DNA from: Micrasema longulum
Lineage: Eukaryota; Arthropoda; Insecta; Trichoptera; Brachycentridae
Length of the DNA: 64,000 bases
NCBI GenBank assembly: GCA_022494885.1
Contig: JAGVSM010004237.1
Coordinates: forward strand, 1-64,000
Direction: 5' to 3'
Shown here: one piece after another, positions 54,656 through 64,000 of the stretch
Position numbering within the stretch: the first letter of the stretch is position 1
Layout of the letters: each line of letters opens with the position of its first letter
Translations under genes and position numbers: made by a program
The notes under the pieces: generated by a model
Databases searched by the model: none
The model's input: the letters and a program-made list of their open reading frames with translations, nothing else
What the model was told of the DNA's origin: nothing

Positions 54656-55288
54656 ATGTATCCTAGGTATATGACTTATCTAGGACTCACAATGGACAGA
54701 CAATTAAAATGGACAAAACACATAGACGGACTCACTAAAGTAATGGCATCACTACATAGCCTCTTCTACAAAATTAAAGATTTTATATCAAGAAAGGAAA
54801 AAATTATGATGTACAAAGCCTATGTCAAAAGTAAATTGAGTTACATGATCGCCTTCTGGGGAACTGGTAACAAGACAGATATAACAAGAATACAAAGACA
54901 ACAAAATAAAATTCTTAAACTAACATACAACCTACCCTACCTGACCTCTACGACTGAACTGTACAAAAAAACACACCAGTTTGACATAAACTACTTGACT
55001 AAAATTGAGACCTTAAAAATTGTGCACAAAATAACACTGGGAAACATACAAGACGACGACATAATATTAGTCAAAAATGCTGACATACACAAATATAACA
55101 CCAGACAACAACAACACTATCATATTGAAAAAGCAAAGACAAACACAGGACAGTCAAAAATACTACATAATGCACTTAAACACTACAATGACCTACCTTA
55201 CTACTTGAAAACTTTTAATGGAGACAAATTTAAAATCAATCTGAAAAAGCACATGATGACTGAACTAACTAGACTAGACGAGACATAA
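54656..55288 (+). CDS. LINE reverse transcriptase, C-terminal 210 residues, uninterrupted
   Basis: The frame begins near the 'YLG' motif: MTYLGLTMDRQLKWTKHID, then KIKDFISRKEKIMMYKAYV, SKLSYMIAFWGTGNKTDITR, IQRQQNKILKLTYNLPYLT, LYKKTHQFDINYL, then H-K-Y-N-T-R-Q, and the terminal KILHNALKHYNDLPYYLKTF. This is the thumb and C-terminal region following the FADD box in Jockey/CR1-type LINEs (YLG...D..L.W..HI; Q..I.R; H.Y.TR; N.LP..LK). There is no stop or frameshift over 633 bp, unlike every other LINE fragment here. The catalytic core is missing, so the protein could not act on its own. The ATG is probably not a genuine start. Confidence 0.85.
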   Translation: MYPRYMTYLGLTMDRQLKWTKHIDGLTKVMASLHSLFYKIKDFISRKEKIMMYKAYVKSKLSYMIAFWGTGNKTDITRIQRQQNKILKLTYNLPYLTSTTELYKKTHQFDINYLTKIETLKIVHKITLGNIQDDDIILVKNADIHKYNTRQQQHYHIEKAKTNTGQSKILHNALKHYNDLPYYLKTFNGDKFKINLKKHMMTELTRLDET

Positions 55289-55368
55289 AATGACTAGACA
55301 ATACTAAATTTCTAATGTAACCCTAACGGGTTTTTTAAAATTGTAAATAAATAAAAAAAAATAAAAAA
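54656..55368 (+). mobile_element. 5'-truncated LINE insertion
   Basis: The coding part above is followed by a short UTR ('aatgtaaccctaacgggtt', 'ttaaaattgtaaataaataa') and an A-rich tail 'aaaaaaaataaaaaa' to 55368. Truncation at the 5' end, the A-rich 3' tail and the clean frame are as expected of a recent target-primed insertion. I could not delimit a target duplication by eye. Confidence 0.75.
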
Positions 55369-56208
55369 GTGAGATCAGTGAGCGTTATGGAACCAGATCG
55401 CCAAAACATATTAACCGACAGGAACAATGTTATATGGGAGAATTTTTTTTTTATCAGTCATTAAGAAATATACTTTAAGAACCAAGTTTTCTTTAGAATA
55501 TTTATTTATTTAAGGTTAATAAAATGAGCAGACGAGCTTTATTCTTGAAGTGTATTCCTTGTTAATTTAGAGGAAGAAGTGTTTTCCTGTGAAATATTGT
55601 TTTTGTCGGTTACGATGTTTTGGCGATCATGACTCGTTATATTAGTTTTTTTTCAATTATAGAATAAAGAAAAACAATTGATTAGCATAATAGTGGATAC
55701 CTATGGTACTAACATAATTGTTAGCTAGCCTTAGGATTTTGGATAAATAAGATTTAAAATCACAATATTAGTTGTTTGGTTATTTTTCAAAATTATTTAC
55801 TTCAGAAACACATTATAAATAATTTTATTTCAAAGGAGTTTTGGACAATTTAGGGACAAGAAAATAACTTTATTTATTTGTGAACGTACAACTTCCAAAT
55901 TACTTTAAAGAATATCTTGGTGGAGGTTTGATGTTAACAATAAAATAATATAAAACTGGCAGACTCTTTGATCCAACATCACCCTGTCATTTATTAAATT
56001 AAATATCGACGTATGAACACTTTTAAGAATTATGTTCAAATACACAATAAAAATTACTGTATCCGTACAAAAATACTTAAACCTAATTCTCAAATCCAAA
56101 GCTAAAAATGTATCAAAAATTACACGATAAAATAAAATTGAACTCTGGACCCCATGGATGATATGCAAATACGCTGACTAGTAAAGTATACCGTAAAAAA
56201 AAATCTCG
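55369..56208. other. Unassigned stretch
   Basis: Nothing recognised. Confidence 0.45.
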
Positions 56209-56375
56209 TCCGTCTCGTCGTCTAATGGTCAAAGAGTTTGCATACCATGCAAGAAGTCTTGCACTGGCACCTGAAGCCAAAGACTGATCATGTAACAAAA
56301 CCAATCAATATGCTGCCGTTGATTTGAGCAGTGCCCTATACACCATTAGACGTGGAAAAGGAACGATGATCATTA
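56209..56375 (+). repeat. SINE-1 copy with internal deletion
   Basis: 'gtctcgtcgtctaatggtca' (A-box), 'cataccatgcaagaagtctt', then directly 'gcactggcacctgaagcc', 'aaagactgatcatgtaacaa', 'gagcagtgccctatacacca', 'ttagacgtggaaaaggaacg', 'atgatcattatca'. The B-box and linker are deleted. Confidence 0.8.
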
Positions 56376-58507
56376 TCATAGTTTTTACTCACCATAAAAG
56401 CATATTTTATTTTATTCAATTAATGTTTTCCAGTGTTCCGATTTGTAAAGATAAGCCATTATTAATTAATTTTGAAATAATAATACATTTTTAAAATTAT
56501 TCAAGATTGTCTTTTGTTTGAAACCAGTATGACGTCATGATGACGCACCTAGTCAGCGGAAATGTCTCATTGTGAGAGTATTTTCCTCTCTGACATAATG
56601 AAGACATTATAAAATGAATGCCATGAAAACAATTGCGTAACAACTACAATTAAATTTGATACTCTTTAACCGAATTTATGACTGTTTTTTCGTGCTCTAC
56701 TTTGATATTTTTATTTTGAACAGATCTGTGTAAAAATATTTTTTAAATACTTGTGTATTTACTTTTTTAAACTTTTTATCACTGATATAGCCCGCACTGG
56801 CAGACGACACATTACAATGTATTTTTTTTCCAAATAAAAATACAGACAGAAAACTTTATGTACACACATATCAAAATAATATTTCCCACGGTTTTAAAAC
56901 ATTTTACGGTCAATTCAAATGTTTAATAACCTTTAAGAAGGTGTTAGTGCCTGTCGGTGAACTTGATAAACAAAAAAAAATATTTATTTTACAACACACA
57001 CAAAAATAATTTATGTTGAGACTTTATGATTTATGTTGAAACTGTTATGTACACACAAGGAAACTTTATAACAGATTTAAATGGATTGTGCATAAATTAT
57101 TTTTACTTACCTTTACTATTCGTTTTTATAGCTCTTTTAAACATTGTCTCTTTATATTTTGTTTTAATAAAGATGCTATTCACTATAAAATCTTTACATG
57201 CTGAGTGTTTTGCAGAATTCAGAGTAAATTAATAATTTGGTTAAATTTGCGGGTTTCACGATAATTGCAATTATTATTTATCGGTGTAAATGACCTTAAT
57301 TAAAGGGTCAATAATATATCTGTAACATTAAAACTGCTTTTGTGTGGTCCTGATAACATAATAATAGACGAACTTATCATCTGAGTTCTAAGGATTGATC
57401 GAGTTTATTTGTTATTTATATATATATTGTCAGAACGAAAATAGAGCACATCATTCAGAAGAATTTTTTTAAGGCATGTATACAGCTTATAAACTTTAAT
57501 TTGTTTGTTTATTTAAGCACCATTATTAAAACAATTTCAACAATAAGAAACTTTTTTAGTATTTAAAAATCACATTTATAGTGTACATAATTATAATACG
57601 AGTATACTACATATTTACATTTCATATTTATTTATTACTCTTAAAAGTATGATACAGTGCACTATGTTTTCCCGTGTTTTTTTTTATTGCATCTATTGAA
57701 GTAGGTTAATCTTTTTCAAAAACGATTTTTTTTATTTAAAATAATTTATGTTTCGTCAATTCTGTACAAATCCACCTCAAGAACGCATAGGCTGTTGAGA
57801 TCCTAGTTCAAAATTTCCGATAACGTGATTATTTATTTTAATTCTAGGAGCTCGATTACAACACGTCTAGCAGCTACAGAGTGCACGGACGTTTAAAAAT
57901 CTAGCTCCCATTTATACCGTACAAAAAAAATGCTAGAAAGAGTTTTGAATTCATCAATAATCATTTACAAATCGAATCTAGATTTCGTGGCCTGCAGCAA
58001 GTTTAAGTTATAAATAATTTTAGTTTTATTTACATGGTAAGTATATATATATTGTAAGTTAATGACACCAAAAGTCTTGTAGCTACGAAGCGCATGGACG
58101 AGTGGAATAGCAGCAACTTAAAAAATATTTTTATGTTTACAACAAACAAATAATACGCATAGATGCATTGAGCAAAGTAACAGTAAGTTTGGCAAGTGTA
58201 CATGCCGGTAAAAACTAAAAAATAAAGCATTCCTTCACATATTATGGTGAACAAGATAGCGAAAGCGATGTTCGATAATCGAAGGATAGGTATTGTAAGA
58301 ATTCACCATCCATTGTTCTCTTTCTAGTTGCTAATTATTGTAAAACATTTGGCTCTCAGCTGCTTGCGTCTTGAGAGATGGTAGATGCAAATGTGATCGT
58401 ATAGTTTGTATGGGAACAAAGAGATGATTCTTGTTTTTCTTTGTTTCTTATAATAAGACGCTACTTTACCGCATGAAATTGTGACATGGGTAAAAACTAC
58501 TACTAGT
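56376..58507. other. Unassigned stretch of 2.1 kb
   Basis: AT-rich. 57770-57930 is slightly more GC-rich without any recognised motif. Confidence 0.5.
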
Positions 58508-58990
58508 ACCATCACGCCATTTCCCCGCAGGGGAAGGCAGAGAAATGAACCACCACACACGTCTATCCTGGAATTATTCCTAGTTTCTTCCCCATTCATA
58601 CATCTTGTCATCCATGCCCTTCGGTTCTGTCTGCTTTTGACATGACCAGACTTAAGATTTTGATTTATCTGATCATGCCACGTCTTTCTTGGTCGTCTTC
58701 GGCTCACGTTACCGTTCATTTTCGCCATATATACTTGTTTTACCATTATTTCGTCGTCTATTCGTTCTACGCGACCAAACCATCTCAGAGACCCTTTCTT
58801 AATCTTATTAATTTTACTTGACTCAGATTTACACGCTCGCCTGATTTTATCATTCGTAAGCCTGTCATACATTGATTTTCCACACATTCTTCTAAGAGAT
58901 CATATTTCAACCGCGTTCAGTCGGTTTTCATCCTTCTTCTGCCAGTTCCATGTTTTACTTCCATACATAAGTGTTGGGTAAAAACAGTTT
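58508..58990 (-). mobile_element. RTE-type LINE 3' end (family RTE-a)
   Basis: On the minus strand: PTLMYGSKTWNWQKKDENRL, NAVEI, a stop, SLRRMCGKSMYDRLTND, INKIKKGSLRWFGRVERID, RRRPRKTWHDQINQNLKSGH, VKSRQNRRAWMTRCMNGEE, and a frameshifted terminal part. It matches the copies at 5.4, 8.4-8.9 and 42.2 kb, and with the 8.4-kb copy it reaches furthest upstream (into the LMYGS motif). One stop and a shift near the end show decay. Confidence 0.8.
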
Positions 58991-59769
58991 TTTTAAATAA
59001 CGTAGATAAGTAGCACTATTATAATATTATAGGAATTTTGTTCTAGATGGTTTAATTTGGGCACTTGATCATCACAAATAAACACATTTTTCAACTTAAA
59101 CGGTAATAAAATTTTAAACGTGAGTTTTAATTTTTTTAAATATATTTTGGTTATGATAATGCGTGCAATAAAGTGTCTCTAAGATGGTGCCATAAACGAT
59201 TACTCTATTTCTTTATACTTTTTTCTGGTAGCATTTCTCCACATAACAGCTATTAACTCTTTTTTTTTTTAAACAATAATACACATGCTTTCGAATTTTC
59301 AGCAAAAGTTGGAGAGAATAACTCTTAACACATTCCACACCCAGCCTGTTCGGCGGCTGGGCGTGGAAGTTGCTTGATAGCACTGGGTTAAATGTAGAAT
59401 ATAGCACCCATAGGCATCTCAACAAAAAATGATCCACTATTACTTGCTTAAATATTGTTGTATTTATTCAAATGGCTCTGTACTACCCGCTATCACACCT
59501 CACCATATCATCTCCCATAAGTACGATTAATTAATTTAGATAGGTAATTTTTTTTTACGAATAACTGGTTTTCAAGGGCATTGTATAAAATCTAATGCCA
59601 CATAGCCATAACTTTTGAAAGTTTGGGTTAACGTCTTACATGTTATATCCATTATTGACGACAAAATGTTTGAAAATTAATATCTTTGATCCTTTCATTT
59701 GGTTATTTTCGTAATATAAAAGAGCTGAAACAATCATTGATGTATGTAAGTTTCTACCAATTTATGTCA
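58991..59769. other. Unassigned stretch
   Basis: At 59325-59385 the small palindromic phrase 'cagcctgttcggcggctg' stands out. No gene or repeat assigned. Confidence 0.45.
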
Positions 59770-59902
59770 ACAGAGAGGGAAAAAAAATGAGAAGGGAATA
59801 TGAAAGTCTAGGCATTTACAGGACTTATGACTTGTCATTGGCTGGTTAAAGTGGCCACTTTACACACTGTGTAACATTCACCATTCTGCCCATACATATT
59901 AT
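59770..59902 (+). repeat. MITE-E interior copy
   Basis: 'caacagagagggaaaaaaaa', 'gaagggaatatgaaagtcta', 'gcatttacaggacttatgac', 'ttgtcattggctggttaaag', 'tggccactttacacactgtg' and 'taacattcaccattctgcc'. The outer arms are missing. Confidence 0.65.
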
Positions 59903-61182
59903 AATGAATTAATATAAATGAATGAATTAACGAACGAATCCACAAAGGATACAAATAAACATAATTTAGGGTTCGTTATTAACAATAACAATTTTAAAAA
60001 TTCTCGGTTTCATTAATAGAAAATAAAAAACGCTCGGTACCAAAATTAAAACACAAGACAGCTCATGATAATAAAAATAACCATTTAAATGTACGCTTTT
60101 TAAATATGTTAAGTATTTGAATGAGCAAAGATTTCATATAATTTAAACTATTAAATTAATGAATCAGAATTTCAGCAAACCACTTAATTAAATTCACAGC
60201 TGACTTGTTACTGTAAGATAAAATTAGCGAGCGGAAATACGCGCTGTCCAAAACGAAAATTACAAATACCTTTCACTCTAGTTTTCCTCTTCAAACTCCC
60301 GCCATTCGGAAATATACAACTGCCTATTTTAAAATTATCTTCATAGAAAATTGTTCAAATTAAATGAATCCAGTGTTCTTATAAAGACTTATTTGAATAA
60401 GGTGTAAAATATTTAATTTATTACATTTAAAAAAAAAACGTTACAACTAGGGCTTATCCACAAAGTTCATATTAACACATTATCGTAAGATTATTGATTG
60501 ATCATTTTGATATTTTTTGTAGATATTTCTTTAGACTAATAATTTTTAATATATATTGATATAATTTTAATTTTAGAAAGAGTTATTATGAATTTAATTG
60601 TCATTTTTATCAAAATCATAAATCAATTGAAACCTTATGAATACTCCGTTTTACTTTTTAATGTTAACTTTTTTTTTGAACTCTTTTTTATATATTACTA
60701 TCTTTCTAAAAAAATTACGTACCATGCCGTTTGCCAATAATGCTAAAAAAAAACTGAAAATTAGCATACTTATTGCATGAAGAATTCAACTCATAATATT
60801 TTTATTATTTTGTAATACAAATAAAACCTAATTTATTACTGATATTAAATCAAAATAATAATTAAATAATGGATAGCGTATATTACTAAGAAGAAAATAT
60901 GGACGTCAAAGCATTTAGAGTATTTTAGAGGGTTTATATTTAACCTGTTTGTAGCAAAATTAAATGATCACTGTATGTAACCGTTACTTTATTATAATTA
61001 TAATCCTCGCTTTTGAACATCCCTATTTCTACGATATTAAAATCAGTACATTTTTATAAGATCAATTAGCAATCATTTATTGATGTTGGTGAGATTCTTC
61101 TTTAATATTTTGAATTATTTTTCGATTATGCGCTAGTTCATTTCATAAAAGTCATCAATAACTTGTGCGGGAAAAACAAAAA
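59903..61182. other. Unassigned stretch
   Basis: AT-rich. A MITE-E-like scrap 'gaaaatatggacgtcaaagc' lies at 60893. Confidence 0.45.
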
Positions 61183-61262
61183 TCGAGTGGGATTTGAACC
61201 TGAGACCTTTCGTTCATGAGTCCATAATGCCACCACGGAACCACAACCCGATTCATAAATAT
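61183..61262 (-). repeat. SINE-4 head fragment
   Basis: The complement reads 'atgaatcgggttgtggttcc', 'gtggtggcattatggactca', 'ggtctcaggttcaaatccca', equivalent to 2363-2435. Only the tRNA-like head is left. The reading frame over it is an artefact. Confidence 0.7.
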
Positions 61263-61902
61263 TGTAATTACAATAGTATTTTTGCGCTAGAAGAAGGCAA
61301 ATTTACTAGATATTTATATTACCTAACAAATTATGTACATACAAAATATAAACATAGGTTTAAGAAATGTTGCTGAGCGTTGTTTTTTTTTAAATATTGT
61401 TTTTTATTTATTTATATAAGAGGAAATTATCTGTTGCAAAAGCATTTGAAATTCTTAGATAAAATGCCACAATATGCTAATTTTATTGTCTTAATAGGTG
61501 TATTGTTAAAATTTTATAGTTGTTCCTTAATGCACACAGGTAGTGATAAATAAATCTCTTGACATCCTGCTGAAAATAAATTTCATTTTACCCTGGGAAT
61601 ATTCTAGCTATTTTGTTTACTTTTTCTGCTAATCTCTTAAATTATTTTTATTACTTATATATTTATTTTAATTTGCCTTACATTTTAAGTACAGGCAAAA
61701 CTTTTTAGTTAAACTGTATAATATATTTTTTAATAACTTAAAATACATATAATATTTCAAGGTATATGTTCTCACTATAACAGGGCTATCAAGTGGCAAA
61801 GTGCAGTTTGTTTGGCCTTATTCAAAAATATAATAAGTCTTTTTTTTCTATTTTTTTTTCCACGCACATAAGGTTTTTACAAACATGGAAGTTATATAGA
61901 AC
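61263..61902. other. AT-rich stretch
   Basis: Nothing recognised. Confidence 0.45.
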
Positions 61903-62166
61903 ATGAGTATATAAACAACATAAAATTTAAAAAATACAATATAAATCAATAATAGATAGAACAGTGTTTAGAAATAAAGTTGATATAAAAAAGAAGATGA
62001 GTATAAAAACAACATCAATTTAAAAAAATAAAATATAAAGAAATTAAAGATAGGATCAGTGTTAAGAAGTATAGTTGGTATAAAAATAAAAATAAAAAGA
62101 TGAGTGTATAAACAACATAAATTTAATGAAATACAATATAAAGAAATAAAATATTGAACTGTTTAA
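61903..62166. repeat. Tandem repeat, 2.6 copies of a unit of about 100 bp
   Basis: Units start at 61903, 61999 and 62102 with 'gagtatataaacaacat', 'gagtataaaaacaacat' and 'gagtgtataaacaacat'. Shared text follows: 'aatttaaaaaatacaatata' and 'gatagaacagtgtttaga', 'aataaagttgatataaaaa'. The third unit is partial. Copies differ by several percent plus indels. Confidence 0.8.
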
Positions 62167-63339
62167 AATTTTATGTATTTAAGTATTCGTGTATGATTTT
62201 AACAGCTTTTTTTGTAAACTGCTTTTGTAAACAAAAAACTAATTTTAAAAACATTTTTTTGTCATTTAATGCTACTGATTTATTGAAATAATTAAGAGAA
62301 AAGGTGGGTTTTAGGTTTCTTCTCTGAAACATTACTTCTACCAGGAGAGCATTATATGCCATGGCCTGCGATCGCAGAAAATGCGCGTTCACCGGATTAA
62401 GTGCGCTTTAGTGCTCACGCTTACCAGTTGCAGTCAACCAAATAATATCTGACAAAGTAACGATAATCATTTTTTTATTTTTTTCAAAATAAAACGTAGA
62501 TATTATATTTCAAGGCGTGTTTTCTAAATTGCAAAATGCTTATTTGCTGTCTAAAATCACACATTCCACATATTTTATTACATAAGCTAAATTCTACGTG
62601 TTACGGGCCTTTTATGAATTATTACCTATTGTTTTGTGGCAATCGCGCTAAATATGCGGTTTCAAAACTGAGCCGCGATCAAAATGCAGGTATTAAATGA
62701 ATGAATAGACTATTACCAATATAACATGTTACCGCCATATAATTTTTATCCAATAACCTCATCGAATATAGATTAAATTCAAATTACCAATAATAACAAC
62801 AATCATACTATTTTTTGTCAGATGCAGTAATACGATGTTACAAATTGTTGCATAAAATATTATATGCTAAAAAGATACGTTTTTTGCAAATCCAGTTATG
62901 CACACGATTATTTATAATAAAATTATTAATAACACGTATCTCTGACCTTATTTCTCATTTGAAATAATAGGCCTTGCATTCTTAAATACAGCTTATAACT
63001 GTTTTAATGCATTTTTTTCTATTCAGTTTCGACATATTAAAAATGTTTTTACTTTATTTATTTGTTCGGTATGCAAGAAATACAAGCGATTGCCGAAGTA
63101 AAGACATTTGTAATACACTTTTTTTTTTCTATTTTGATTTTTCCAACTTACTCTTCACTAAATCTGTCTTTACCATGCGCGGTCCGTTCATAGAACGCAT
63201 GGAACCATTGGTTCCCCTACATTTTGGCAAATAATGTTTACAAAAGAGCATATTTAAACAATTGAATCATTTTACATAATACCGGACATTGAGATTGCTA
63301 TAAACAAATTATGTAATAATAATTTGATTAATAACCGGG
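62167..63339. other. Unassigned stretch
   Basis: A minus-strand frame at 62171-62392 adjoins the tandem repeat and ends in a GC-richer segment ('gcctgcgatcgcagaaaatg'). It has the look of a LINE tail but no diagnostic motif. The rest is AT-rich. Confidence 0.4.
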
Positions 63340-63672
63340 ATAAATTGTGAAGGAATTTTATTATCGCATTAAAAAAATATCCGATACACCCATTCACCAG
63401 CGCTGTCAAGCGCGTACTGATCGGCAAGTACTCGCTACTGGCTGGCTGGGTTTCGATTTAAAGAACGATCGCGATGGAAGCAAATTCGAAATTCCGTTCC
63501 AGCGCCGTATCCTCACTAGGCAATGGAAGCAATCGAAGCATTACACTAGTGATAGTTCTACATTATCTCTGAGCATAACAATACATTATTTTGCATGTGA
63601 TCTGAACGCAATACCGCGCCGCGCCGCACAGCACAGAGATGCGATTTTGGTATTTTGGCACTGGACATAAAT
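63340..63672 (+). other. GC-richer segment with a 107-codon frame, unidentified
   Basis: The frame 63347-63670 begins MKEFYYRIKK and contains QVLATGWLGFDLKNDRDGS and ends ILVFWHWT. Composition changes abruptly relative to flanks, with CpG-rich 'ataccgcgccgcgccgca' near 63610. I recognise no protein family and no repeat copy in the window. It could be an unknown element fragment, an exon or an accidental frame. Confidence 0.3.
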
Positions 63673-64000
63673 GTTTTATAATTATTTTGTGGTAGAGTAG
63701 GAATACAAAATTAAATATAGAATTTAATTCAAACATTACATCTATATAATGTTGATTAGTTATAAGAAAAAAGTTTATAATTTACTACATATATTGATTT
63801 TTCGGGTTCAAATAATCACCAATTAATTTTCGTTGAAAAGTCACGTTTTTTAACAAGATAATATTTATTTTGGTTTCACTGCATTTTAGTCAAATAAAAT
63901 ATAATTCCACAAAATACTTCGCAGTTTTTTATTATAGTATCATAGTGAAGTTGGTTTTTTTTTAAAACCATTTATTACTAATATGTAAAATTATTGTTTT
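63673..64000. other. AT-rich end of window
   Basis: Nothing recognised. Confidence 0.5.

Noticed and set aside
1..64000. CRISPR arrays, bacterial operons, rRNA genes, LTR retrotransposons or viral insertions
   Set aside because: No spaced direct repeats, ribosome-binding-site-led gene runs, rRNA core sequences, paired LTRs or viral protein motifs were seen on either strand.

Overview
The window is AT-rich eukaryotic DNA, most likely from an arthropod and probably an insect. The grounds are its repeat content: tRNA-derived SINEs, several non-LTR retrotransposon lineages, Penelope-like elements (PLEs), mariner, piggyBac, hAT- and Harbinger-like DNA transposons, and foldback MITEs. I see no bacterial operons, rRNA, CRISPR array or virus. 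The species cannot be named from this sequence alone. No convincing intact host protein gene is present. The window reads as intergenic or long-intron sequence made of old, nested mobile elements in AT-rich DNA. The only block that looks like host exons is 32706-33613: two exon-like segments with a strong splice donor, a last exon and a poly(A) signal. It carries an in-frame TGA and a phase mismatch, and I cannot name its product.

Layout. 1-10 kb: SINE-1 and SINE-4 copies, LINE 3' ends, and RTE-type LINE tails at 5.4 and 8.4-8.9 kb. 10.7-12.2 kb: the 3' half of a Jockey/CR1-type LINE on the minus strand. 12.3-20.1 kb: foldback MITE-E copies, LINE ends, and a second PLE family (PLE-2) with a GIY-YIG endonuclease remnant at 19.4-20.1 kb. 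22.8-27.6 kb: an intact foldback MITE-F and a second MITE-F split by a 1.7-kb PLE-1 that still shows reverse transcriptase and GIY-YIG motifs and a 14-bp target duplication. 28.2-29.0 kb: a decayed LINE reverse transcriptase. 30.6-33.9 kb: SINE-2 copies around the exon-like block. 34-37 kb: hAT-like sequence, a LINE fragment and a full SINE-1. 39.5-41.6 kb: a three-level nest in which SINE-4 is split by a PLE-3 inverted repeat, itself split by a 1,245-bp piggyBac element with TTAA duplication. 42-47 kb: an RTE tail, MITE-E, a GC-rich Harbinger-like element and a split mariner. 48-64 kb: LINE tails, SINE-1, a perfect MITE-E hairpin, SINE-3, an uninterrupted LINE C-terminal reading frame (54.7-55.3 kb), an RTE tail and a roughly 100-bp tandem repeat at 61.9-62.2 kb.

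The most interesting signal is in the PLE ends. The PLE-3 arm can be drawn as a hammerhead-ribozyme-like fold: complementary stem I, a GAAA-capped stem II, and GAAA(C)-then-GGTC junction segments. Related but degenerate motifs recur at the PLE-1 and PLE-2 ends. Hammerhead ribozymes are known in PLE terminal repeats. That these copies belong to that class, and whether any could cleave, is inference. All family assignments rest on motifs read by eye; no database search was run.
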